Of a DNA stretch of 35,240 bases, positions 26,313-33,543 are shown piece by piece (position 1 is the stretch's first letter; each line of letters begins with the position of its first letter). The DNA comes from Candidatus Gastranaerophilales bacterium (GTDB lineage: Bacteria > Cyanobacteriota > Vampirovibrionia > Gastranaerophilales > Gastranaerophilaceae), in the NCBI GenBank assembly GCA_944324135.1, contig CALUVE010000001.1:1-35240 (forward strand), written 5' to 3'. The translations under genes and the position numbers were made by a program. The notes below the pieces were generated by a model, which was not told where the DNA came from, ran no database searches, and was given only the letters and a program-made list of their open reading frames with translations.

Positions 26313-26822
26313 ATGATTAAATTTGAGTTTGTAAAAGAAGAACAGATACCGTCTCTTGCAGTACTCGCATCTGAAATTTGGCATGAATACTGGCAGAAAC
26401 TTCTCTCACCTGAACAAATTGATTATATGGTGGAGAATTTTCAATCAGAACACTCGATAAGGGAACAAATTGCCAAAGAGGGTTACTCTTACTATTTCAT
26501 TTTGCAAGATAACACCACTGCAGGCTACTTCGGAATTTGCCCGAAAGACGGATATTTATTCCTGTCTAAATTGTATTTGAAAAAAGATTTCCGTAATCAC
26601 GGCATAGGACGTCAGGCGTTTGAAGAGATAAAAACTCTTACCTCAAAAGCCGGTCTCAATAAAATCCGTTTAACCGTCAACAAATATAACTCAAATACAA
26701 TAAAAGCTTACGAAAAATGGGGGCTGTCCACAATTGACGCGATTGTTACAGATATCGGCAGCGGATTTGTTATGGATGATTATATAATGGAGTATGATTG
26801 TCTCTCCGCCGCAAAGATATAA
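26313..26822 (+). CDS. GNAT-family N-acetyltransferase
   Basis: The 169-residue product is a cytoplasmic acetyl-CoA-dependent acyltransferase. The acetyl-CoA-binding motif A is visible as LSKLYLKKDFRNHGIGRQAF (the R/QxxGxG/A turn), followed by motif B in VNKYNSNTIKAYEKWGL. The N-terminal half (HEYWQKLLSPEQIDYMVENF) resembles GNAT proteins annotated as acting on small molecules or protein N-termini, but the acceptor is unknown. It starts 2 bases after the parvulin stop with no separate ribosome binding site, so translation is coupled. Confidence 0.85.
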   Translation: MIKFEFVKEEQIPSLAVLASEIWHEYWQKLLSPEQIDYMVENFQSEHSIREQIAKEGYSYYFILQDNTTAGYFGICPKDGYLFLSKLYLKKDFRNHGIGRQAFEEIKTLTSKAGLNKIRLTVNKYNSNTIKAYEKWGLSTIDAIVTDIGSGFVMDDYIMEYDCLSAAKI

Positions 26823-26838
26823 GATAAAATTTTACACA

Positions 26839-26874
26839 AAAAAACGCCGCTAACCGAAATCAGCAGCGTTTTTT
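26839..26874. terminator. Bidirectional terminator between GNAT and hydrogenase genes
   Basis: AAAAAACGCCGCT pairs with AGCAGCGTTTTTT with one wobble/mismatch around a short loop. The A- and T-tracts allow use from both convergent sides. Confidence 0.8.
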
Positions 26875-26887
26875 ATTGAATATTTAA

Positions 26888-28357
26888 TTAATGATGTTCA
26901 ATTTGCTCTTTAATGGTTTCGCTTTTTTCAACATAACCTGTGAGCTGTTTCAGAGCAGCCTTGTAGCTGTTAACCGTAGCATTGCCGCCAAGGCAGCCGC
27001 CAGGGCAAGCCATAACTTCAATAAGGTTGCCGAGTTCACAAACTCCGTTTTTAGCGTATTTTTTCAGGTCACGGATAGATTGTTTATCCAAACCGTTAAT
27101 CACTACAGGGTATGTAGGCAAATCCTCCGGCAAAAGTGTCTGTACAGCTTTTGCTACACCGCCTGTGACTGCAAAATTTCTTCCCTCTTTTGACGCCTGA
27201 ACTTCAAATTCAGAGCTTTCGCATTTGTCAACCTGAGTTCCGACAGCAATAAACCATGCGCCTAATTCTTCATAGTTTAATACAAAGTCAACGTTAGGAT
27301 TTTTCATTGCTTCTTTTCTTTTTGCGACACACGGGCTAAAGAATACTGTAATAGCATCCGGATGAGCTTTTTTAACAATTTCTGCAGTGTAATACAAAGG
27401 AGTTTTTGTATCAGAGCGGAAAGGTTTCATATCAGGGATATGCTTGTCAACCAGCTCATTGTATCCGGCACAGCAAGATGTTGTCATAAATTCGGCACCG
27501 TGGAGAAGTCTTTCTTCAAATTCAGCCGCCTCTGTTTTGGTAGTAACATCAGCACCCTGAGCCACTTCTACAACATCTTTAAAGCCCAAATCAAGAATAG
27601 CTTTTCTGAGCTGTTCCGGTGTGCAAGGCAATTGACCCATAATTGCAGGAGCAAGCATTGCTACAACTTCTTTGCCGGCTTTAATATTTTTCAAAACGTC
27701 AATAATTTGTGATTTTTCATGTACTGCACCAAACGGACAGGCGCTTACGCATTTGCCGCAGGAAATACATTTTTCAAAATCAATTTTTGCGTGTCCGTCC
27801 TCATCTTTAGCAATAGCGCCGACAGGGCAGGCATTTTCGCAAGGTACGATGATTTTTGTAATTGCTTGATATGGACAAACCTGAGCGCACATACCGCAAT
27901 TTTTACATTTTGCAGGGTCAATAACTGATTTTCCGTTGATGACACTGATTGCACCAAATTTGCAGGTATTTACACAAGGTCTTGCAACACATCCCTGACA
28001 CAAATCCGTTACGTATATTCTTGCAGGTACACAACCCTTGCAGGCAGTTGTAAGAACTGTCAACGGATTAGTTTCCGGTTCAGTTCTTTCCAGAGCCTTT
28101 TCAGCCAGTGTAGACAGAAGTGTTGAATCCTCAACATCCTCAATAGCCATACCAAGACCTGCTACAGCTCTATCTTTCAAAATTGCTCTTTCCTTATGAA
28201 TACAGCATCTGTAAGGAACTTCGCAGCCTTTCGGACGCATATCAAAAGGGATTAAGCGTGTATTTTCTTCAAAATTATCGCTTAAAAAAGCTTTTATCAA
28301 TCTTACGAGAATTTCACGTTTTAAATGTGATGTTTGTTTAGGGGTGTTTATTGCCAT
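26888..28357 (-). CDS. [FeFe] hydrogenase, group B-like monomer
   Basis: This enzyme should reduce protons or oxidise hydrogen using the H-cluster. The 489-residue product has an N-terminal accessory region with PYRCCIHKERAIL (near 49), a cysteine-rich segment DLCQGCVARPCVNTC (119-132), further [4Fe-4S] motifs at 151-161, 173-177 and 197-207, then the H-domain. H-cluster loops are TTSCCAGY (292-299; the usual proline after CC is alanine), SPCVAKRKE (341-349) and EVMACPGGCLGG (447-458). Accessory layout and loops match group B enzymes of clostridia. GGAGGA precedes ATG 28357. It is the last gene of the hydrogenase operon, so its level is tied to the sensory protein and ferredoxins upstream. 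Maturases HydE, HydF and HydG are not in this window. Confidence 0.9.
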   Translation of the reverse strand: MAINTPKQTSHLKREILVRLIKAFLSDNFEENTRLIPFDMRPKGCEVPYRCCIHKERAILKDRAVAGLGMAIEDVEDSTLLSTLAEKALERTEPETNPLTVLTTACKGCVPARIYVTDLCQGCVARPCVNTCKFGAISVINGKSVIDPAKCKNCGMCAQVCPYQAITKIIVPCENACPVGAIAKDEDGHAKIDFEKCISCGKCVSACPFGAVHEKSQIIDVLKNIKAGKEVVAMLAPAIMGQLPCTPEQLRKAILDLGFKDVVEVAQGADVTTKTEAAEFEERLLHGAEFMTTSCCAGYNELVDKHIPDMKPFRSDTKTPLYYTAEIVKKAHPDAITVFFSPCVAKRKEAMKNPNVDFVLNYEELGAWFIAVGTQVDKCESSEFEVQASKEGRNFAVTGGVAKAVQTLLPEDLPTYPVVINGLDKQSIRDLKKYAKNGVCELGNLIEVMACPGGCLGGNATVNSYKAALKQLTGYVEKSETIKEQIEHH

Positions 28358-28392
28358 TTTCCTCCAACTTTCCGGTTTTTTAGTTATTAGTG

Positions 28393-28659
28393 TTATTTAT
28401 TCAATTTAGCATCAATAGCTTTTAAAACTTTTTCAACGGTTGCTTCTTTGATAACATCATCGTCAACCTTTACGTACGGAGCTTTTGAGAATTCCCAGTC
28501 AATAGAACAAAGCCCTAGGCAAGGTACTCCGGAAACTTCTACTTTGTCACCGTATTTTGCCGGAACTGTGTCTATCAATTCCTGTAAATTTGCAGAACCC
28601 ATTACAAAACATGTTGTACCTAAACAAACTTTGACACTAATTTTCTTTTCCATCATCAT
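28393..28659 (-). CDS. [2Fe-2S] thioredoxin-like ferredoxin (NuoE/HydC type)
   Basis: The 88-residue product is a thioredoxin-fold [2Fe-2S] ferredoxin, like the C-terminal part of NuoE and the small subunits of bifurcating hydrogenases. The four cluster ligands are C12 and C17 (VCLGTTCFVMG) and C47 and C51 (GVPCLGLCS). It would pass electrons to or from the neighbouring hydrogenase in the cytoplasm. AGGAAGG lies just before three consecutive ATG codons (28659, 28656, 28653); the first is taken here, though the second has better spacing. It lies 35 bp before the group B-like hydrogenase gene. Confidence 0.88.
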   Translation of the reverse strand: MMMEKKISVKVCLGTTCFVMGSANLQELIDTVPAKYGDKVEVSGVPCLGLCSIDWEFSKAPYVKVDDDVIKEATVEKVLKAIDAKLNK

Positions 28660-28680
28660 CTTACCTTCCTGAGGGTTTCC

Positions 28681-29844
28681 TCAAATAAATTGTACGTTTA
28701 CTTTTTTGAAATATTTGGTTTGAAGTATGTCCGCCATTTTTTTGATAATATTTTTTCTGATTTCAATTTCAATTGGCAAGGCGGGATCATAATGTGCCTG
28801 ATTTAATTTTGCACCAACCATAAAATTAATGCAATCACTATCTAACAAAAATTTTACCAGCTTTCCGGCAGCATTGTCAACATCATAGGTATTAGCCTCA
28901 AGATATTCCAGAGTTTTTGTGAGAGTAAGTACACCCTCTGTCACGAGGTCGACTCCGTCCATATATGAACATGCCGGAAGTTTACCGATACTGATTGTCG
29001 TATCCATAGTAATCGGACGGTTAAGTTCTCTTGATATTAAGTTTGCGGTAGTTCCGCCGCAGATAGCTTTTTTGCCTTTAAAGTTTGCAAACATCTGGGC
29101 ATACTGTGCATCTTTTTGCTGATGGTACGGCGGGCCGGTGAAAACTAAGGATTCACGAGGTTCACGGAAATACAACACGCAGGCGGAAATATCATCTTTA
29201 GGGAGTCTGTCTGTTTCAATGTTTCTTGCCTGTTGAACAATATACTGTGAAAGTTCGGAACTTGAGATATCGGGATGTTCTGCGAGTTTATCTTTTACAA
29301 GAACAATAAGCCCGTCGCGTCTGAGCCCGAGTTTTAATCTTCCGCCCCCGAGTCCGGCCTGAGTAACCCCGTCAGAACAAAATACAAGACGGTCGCCGAG
29401 TTTCGGACGGATTTTATAAACTTTCATACATCTGTTTTTGAATGTTTTTGACTGAATAGATTCATATTCCGGTTCAAGAACTTCGTTATTCCGAATCCAT
29501 AAAAACTGCGGGTTGCCCTCTTCTACAATCTTGGCAAAACCGTCATCATAGCAGTCTATGGCAGAAAATGTAGAATAGCTTATGCGTCTGACTTTACAGA
29601 CAGGAAGAGAGTTCATAATAATTTCTGCAGCTTTTCTGATTGAAATTTGTTCGCTTTCTATAAATCTCAAAAGCATAGTGGCAGTCATACAGGAGAGAAT
29701 ATTTGCTTTAATACCGCTGCCGAGACCGTCGGATAGCACCGCAATCAGACGGGATTCATCAGGGTACCTTTTTGATACAAAGTAATCCCCGTAGGCATTT
29801 TGGTTATATTTTTTTAACTGGCTGCAGTCAATATCTATAAACAT
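28681..29844 (-). CDS. SpoIIE/PP2C-type serine phosphatase of the hydrogenase operon
   Basis: The 387-residue product has a SpoIIE-like PPM phosphatase domain in its first 230 residues, with the metal-binding aspartates in AVLSDGLGSGIKAN and LVFCSDGVTQAGLGGG. This family dephosphorylates serine/threonine phosphoproteins such as anti-anti-sigma factors. The C-terminal 150 residues (TGPPYHQQKDAQYAQMF, KKAICGGTTANLISRELNR) form a second domain I cannot name. It starts 6 bases after the sensory hydrogenase gene, so the two are produced together. A PP2C-type phosphatase next to a PAS-containing [FeFe] protein is a known arrangement in group C hydrogenase loci and suggests that redox state is relayed through protein phosphorylation. 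Confidence 0.88.
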   Translation of the reverse strand: MFIDIDCSQLKKYNQNAYGDYFVSKRYPDESRLIAVLSDGLGSGIKANILSCMTATMLLRFIESEQISIRKAAEIIMNSLPVCKVRRISYSTFSAIDCYDDGFAKIVEEGNPQFLWIRNNEVLEPEYESIQSKTFKNRCMKVYKIRPKLGDRLVFCSDGVTQAGLGGGRLKLGLRRDGLIVLVKDKLAEHPDISSSELSQYIVQQARNIETDRLPKDDISACVLYFREPRESLVFTGPPYHQQKDAQYAQMFANFKGKKAICGGTTANLISRELNRPITMDTTISIGKLPACSYMDGVDLVTEGVLTLTKTLEYLEANTYDVDNAAGKLVKFLLDSDCINFMVGAKLNQAHYDPALPIEIEIRKNIIKKMADILQTKYFKKVNVQFI

Positions 29845-29850
29845 TTAGTT

Positions 29851-31572
29851 TTACTCACTCTTTTCATCCGCGTCCTTGTCGTCAAAGTCGTTTGCGATAG
29901 AACTCAAAAGTGTTTCCGTTTCTACCATATGTTCCCCTAAAAGACAAGCGATTTCCTGAACAATAGAAATGTTTTTAGAGATAACCTCGTGTGCTTTCTG
30001 GGAAATTTTTTCACGGTTAGTTTCCGATTGCGTAACATCCGTGATAACAGCGCCGACTATTTCATTTTCTTCAATAGTGAACGCGCTTATATCATAGAGC
30101 CTGTTATTGCTCGGATAACGTTCTTTATGGAGGTCTTTTCCTGATTTAAGAATTGTTTTGAAGATTTCGGCAAAATCTACGATTCTTTCAATAGCGGCAC
30201 CTTCCATACCGTCAGGACGGGCTTTAAAGATTTCGTACATATCACCTGTAAACATCCTCATAAAGCTTTCATTTGCCTCAATAATATTTAAGTTGTTATC
30301 CACCATAACAACAGCAGCCGGCATACATCTGACGAGTGCTGCGGCTTTTCTCATGGCAATCTTTCTCATATAAGATACGCACATCGAAGTCTCTGCATCT
30401 CCGTTAAGAAGAGCCACTGCCATATCGCGGCAGGTCGGATATCCGCAGCCGCCGCAGTTTAATTCATCATCTACAGAGTGCTTGCCGATTTTTTTCAAAG
30501 CTTTCAGGATATCTTCAAGCGGATATTCTTTGTAAGTAACTTCCGACGGGTTTACCTCCATATCAACAACCACAGCCGGCTTTTTCGGAATAAATTCTCT
30601 GTTTCTGATGTGACTGAGAACGTCAGAAATAACACTTATACCGGCCTTGTCGGTTGAAATAGCAGGCCCTGCAACACAACCGCCCTCACAGGCAAGAGTT
30701 TCTACAAACAGAGGTTTGTCAAGTTTTTCAGGGTCAAGATTTGTCAGAGCTTTTTCAATAGTCGGCAGCCCGCATATATTCAAAAGCTGAACATCTTTTT
30801 TAATTCCAATCCGGCGGATTGTTTCGTTCATTCCTCCGTCTATCGGGTATAAAGCGCCCTCGTAAGCGTTGTTCGGAACAAAATGATTGTCGGAATTAAC
30901 TTTTACTTCCGAACTGTCATCAATTGCATCGTGCATCCAGACTTTCAATTCTTCAAAAGTCAAAGCAACATCTATAAGATGACTTTTTGCAGCTTCGTTT
31001 TTCTTTCCGATACACGGCCCGATGAATACTATTGAAATATCTTCTCCGAAAGTATTCTTGAGCATCTGCGCATGAGTCATTGCCGGAGAACCTATAGGGG
31101 TAATATATTTGGCATATTTAGGCTGATAAAGCCTTATATAATCAACCACAACCGGACAGGCACTTGAAATAAACAATCCTTTTTCAGAAGCATTAAGGAT
31201 TTCTGCGGTTTTTATGGAAACCTCCTGCGCGCCGAGGGCTGTTTCTGAAACCCCTTTGAATCCCAATTCTTTCAGGAGTGAAATCATTTTATCTTCAGAA
31301 TATTCAAAAACCCCTTTCCAGGACGGAGCAAGCGAAACATATACATCTTTTTGTGCAAGAATAAGATTTTTAGCCTTGTCAACATCACTTCTGACGCGTT
31401 TTGCATTGGCGGGACAAGCTTTTACACAGGCACCGCAGGCTATGCAGCGTTCCGGAATAACCGAGGCGTGTCCGTTTTCAATTTTAATTGCCTTGACGTG
31501 GCATTCCCGTACGCATTTATAACAATCGTGGCATTCGTTTATTAATGTGTAGACCGCATTTTGTTTATTCAT
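29851..31572 (-). CDS. Sensory-type [FeFe] hydrogenase with PAS domain (HydS-like)
   Basis: The 573-residue protein has, in order, two [4Fe-4S] motifs (C14-C24 and C43-C53), an H-domain (about 75-330), a further cluster site (C373, C376, C381, C398) and a PAS domain (about 415-515). A helical tail (HEVISKNISIVQEIACLLGE) follows that could contact a partner. The H-cluster loops are altered as in group C sensory enzymes: SSACPVVVDYI (one cysteine of the usual CC pair is alanine), FIGPCIGKKNE and ETLACEGGCVAGPA. It probably senses hydrogen or redox state rather than producing hydrogen at high rate. AGGAG precedes ATG 31572. It lies 33 bp after a [2Fe-2S] ferredoxin gene and 6 bp before the phosphatase gene. 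Confidence 0.9.
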   Translation of the reverse strand: MNKQNAVYTLINECHDCYKCVRECHVKAIKIENGHASVIPERCIACGACVKACPANAKRVRSDVDKAKNLILAQKDVYVSLAPSWKGVFEYSEDKMISLLKELGFKGVSETALGAQEVSIKTAEILNASEKGLFISSACPVVVDYIRLYQPKYAKYITPIGSPAMTHAQMLKNTFGEDISIVFIGPCIGKKNEAAKSHLIDVALTFEELKVWMHDAIDDSSEVKVNSDNHFVPNNAYEGALYPIDGGMNETIRRIGIKKDVQLLNICGLPTIEKALTNLDPEKLDKPLFVETLACEGGCVAGPAISTDKAGISVISDVLSHIRNREFIPKKPAVVVDMEVNPSEVTYKEYPLEDILKALKKIGKHSVDDELNCGGCGYPTCRDMAVALLNGDAETSMCVSYMRKIAMRKAAALVRCMPAAVVMVDNNLNIIEANESFMRMFTGDMYEIFKARPDGMEGAAIERIVDFAEIFKTILKSGKDLHKERYPSNNRLYDISAFTIEENEIVGAVITDVTQSETNREKISQKAHEVISKNISIVQEIACLLGEHMVETETLLSSIANDFDDKDADEKSE

Positions 31573-31605
31573 ATAAACTCCTGATTAATATTAAATTTTT
31601 AAAAT

Positions 31606-31854
31606 TTATTTAATTTGAGCGGCTTCGGCAAGGATGTTTTTAAGTTTATCAATGTCTACTTCGCTGTATTCAATTCCGTTAACGACAATATTAGGACCGG
31701 TTGCACATCTGCCCTCGCATCGTGTACCGGTTATATCAATTTCTGCTTCCAGATGATTGTCTTTTATATATTTTTCTATAAATTCAAGATTCTCGTTGTT
31801 TCCGCGCGCAAAACAAGAACTTCCCATACATACAGATATATTTAATTTTGCCAT
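31606..31854 (-). CDS. [2Fe-2S] thioredoxin-like ferredoxin, first gene of the hydrogenase operon
   Basis: The 82-residue thioredoxin-fold ferredoxin has cluster ligands C9 and C14 (VCMGSSCFARG) and C46 and C50 (TRCEGRCATGP). It is similar in size and layout to the ferredoxin at 28393-28659 but clearly diverged, so each probably serves one of the two hydrogenase-like proteins. GAGGAAA precedes ATG 31854. The 63-bp spacer after purB has no terminator that I can see and may hold the operon promoter. Confidence 0.88.
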   Translation of the reverse strand: MAKLNISVCMGSSCFARGNNENLEFIEKYIKDNHLEAEIDITGTRCEGRCATGPNIVVNGIEYSEVDIDKLKNILAEAAQIK

Positions 31855-31917
31855 AATTTCCTCAATTACCTGTTTATATCAAAATTTTAGCTTATCTTAT
31901 AATATAAAGCAAGATTT

Positions 31918-33207
31918 TTATAAAATTCTGTTGTAGATAGTTTCTATATTCTGGAGAAACTGTTCCTTGTCAAAGACAGCTTCAATCTCATCCGGAGAAA
32001 GATAAGAGAGCACCTCCTCGTCAGAGAGAAGATTAGCTTTAAAGTCACCGTTATTCTCAAAAGCATCCAATGCATTCCGCTGTACAATTTTGTAAGCATC
32101 ATCGCGGGAAAGTCCTTTGTTAACAAGTTCAAGCAGAACTTTTTGAGAGAATATAATTCCGCCGAATTTTTCGGTATTTTTAAGCATATTCTCTTCGTGT
32201 ACAACAAGATTTTCCACAATTCCGTTGAATCTGTCGAGCATAAAGTCAACAAGAGTCAAGCTGTCAGGGAAAATAATACGTTCTGCGGAACTGTGGGAAA
32301 TATCTCGTTCATGCCAGAGCGGAATATTTTCCATAGCAACAACAGAATTTGCTCTGACAACTCTGGCAAGCCCGCAGAGATTTTCGCTCAAGACAGGATT
32401 TTTCTTATGCGGCATAGCGCTTGAACCTTTTTGACCTTTTGCAAACCCCTCTTCCACTTCCAGAACCTCTGTTCTCTGGAGGTGTCTTATCTCTGTCGCA
32501 AACTGCTCCAGTACGCTCGCAATCAAAGCCAGAGACTGCATAAAATATGCGTGATAATCTCTTGCAATAATCTGTGTTGAAATCCTTGCCGGCTTAAGTC
32601 CGAGATTTTTGCAGGTAATTTGTTCCACATCAGGCGAAATATTGCTGTAAGTTCCGACAGGCCCTGAAATTTGTCCGACACGAACCTGCTCGAGCGCATG
32701 TGTAAAGTTATCTCTCTGACGTTCAAGAATATCTATCCAGCTGCATAATTTTACCCCGAAAGTCATAATCTCGGCATGCACACCGTGTGAACGACCGATA
32801 CAGACAGTATATTTGTGTTTTTTAGCAAGCTCACGGATAGAATATATGACTCTGTCTAAATCTTCAAGAATTATTGCGCCGCTATCCTGAATTTGCATTG
32901 CAAAAGCGGTGTCTATAACATCAGAACTCGTCAAACCAACGTGAACATGACGCCCTAAATCCCCGAGGCTTTCATTGACATTTGTTAAAAATGCAATCAA
33001 ATCATGTCGGACTTCACGTTCAATTTCATCAATTCTGTTAACGTCAAACTTGGCAAGTTTTTTAATTTGTTCGACATCCTCCTGAGGAATAGTGCCGATT
33101 TGTGCATAAGCTTCACATACTGCAATTTCTACTTTAAGGTAGTATTCAAACTTGGACTGCAGAGACCAAATATTTTTCATTTCTTCGCGTGAGTATCTGT
33201 CTATCAT
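31918..33207 (-). CDS. purB: Adenylosuccinate lyase
   Basis: PurB catalyses two fumarate-releasing steps of purine synthesis (SAICAR to AICAR and adenylosuccinate to AMP). The 429-residue product is full length. It has the N-terminal MIDRYSREEMKNIWS, GLTSSDVIDTAFAMQI, the catalytic-histidine segment IGRSHGVHAEIMTFG and the superfamily signature KGSSAMPHKKNPVLSE. A minus-strand TAAAAT ends 6 bases before ATG 33207 with no Shine-Dalgarno, suggesting a leaderless message. It heads the minus-strand series leading into the hydrogenase operon, and read-through into it is possible. Confidence 0.97.
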   Translation of the reverse strand: MIDRYSREEMKNIWSLQSKFEYYLKVEIAVCEAYAQIGTIPQEDVEQIKKLAKFDVNRIDEIEREVRHDLIAFLTNVNESLGDLGRHVHVGLTSSDVIDTAFAMQIQDSGAIILEDLDRVIYSIRELAKKHKYTVCIGRSHGVHAEIMTFGVKLCSWIDILERQRDNFTHALEQVRVGQISGPVGTYSNISPDVEQITCKNLGLKPARISTQIIARDYHAYFMQSLALIASVLEQFATEIRHLQRTEVLEVEEGFAKGQKGSSAMPHKKNPVLSENLCGLARVVRANSVVAMENIPLWHERDISHSSAERIIFPDSLTLVDFMLDRFNGIVENLVVHEENMLKNTEKFGGIIFSQKVLLELVNKGLSRDDAYKIVQRNALDAFENNGDFKANLLSDEEVLSYLSPDEIEAVFDKEQFLQNIETIYNRIL

Positions 33208-33213
33208 AAGTTC

Positions 33214-33219
33214 ATTTTA
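33214..33219 (-). promoter_or_regulatory. -10 element giving a probable leaderless purB mRNA
   Basis: TAAAAT on the minus strand ends 6 bases (GAACTT) before ATG 33207. No good -35 is evident. Confidence 0.4.
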
Positions 33220-33293
33220 CCATAAAATTTCTTTATTTGGGATATCTGTGATATCATTTATTTGTACTAAGTTTTATTATAAGGAGATTGAGA

Positions 33294-33524
33294 ATGGCAG
33301 ATTCCAAAATTTTGGCTACAATTCAAAGAAACGACACTGAACAGCTTCAGATTTCAGTCAGCGAATACAAGGGTAAAAGCTATTTTAACCTGAGAATTTT
33401 CTACACAACAGATGACGGTGCTACATGGCTCCCAACTAAAAAGGGTGTAACTTTTGCACCTGAGCAGCTTGATATCCTTTCAGAAGCTATTGAAGAAGCA
33501 AAAAAAGAATTTATGGCTGAATAG
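33294..33524 (+). CDS. PC4/p15-like single-stranded DNA-binding protein
   Basis: The 76-residue product matches the bacterial version of the PC4 (p15) transcriptional coactivator fold, which binds single-stranded DNA as a dimer. Visible features are a basic N-terminus, the beta-rich core QISVSEYKGKSYFNLRIFYT, DDGATWLPTKKGVTF, and the C-terminal helix EQLDILSEAIEEAKKEF. AAGGAG precedes ATG 33294 by 8 bases; a TTG at 33288 is not needed. It lies 19 bp before priA on the same strand, so a joint role in DNA metabolism is reasonable but unproven. Confidence 0.8.
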   Translation: MADSKILATIQRNDTEQLQISVSEYKGKSYFNLRIFYTTDDGATWLPTKKGVTFAPEQLDILSEAIEEAKKEFMAE

Positions 33525-33543
33525 TTAATATCGGGCTGGTGTC

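Noticed and set aside
31855-31917. Terminator or riboswitch between purB and the ferredoxin gene
   Set aside because: The 63-bp AT-rich spacer shows no stable hairpin and is too short for a known riboswitch class.
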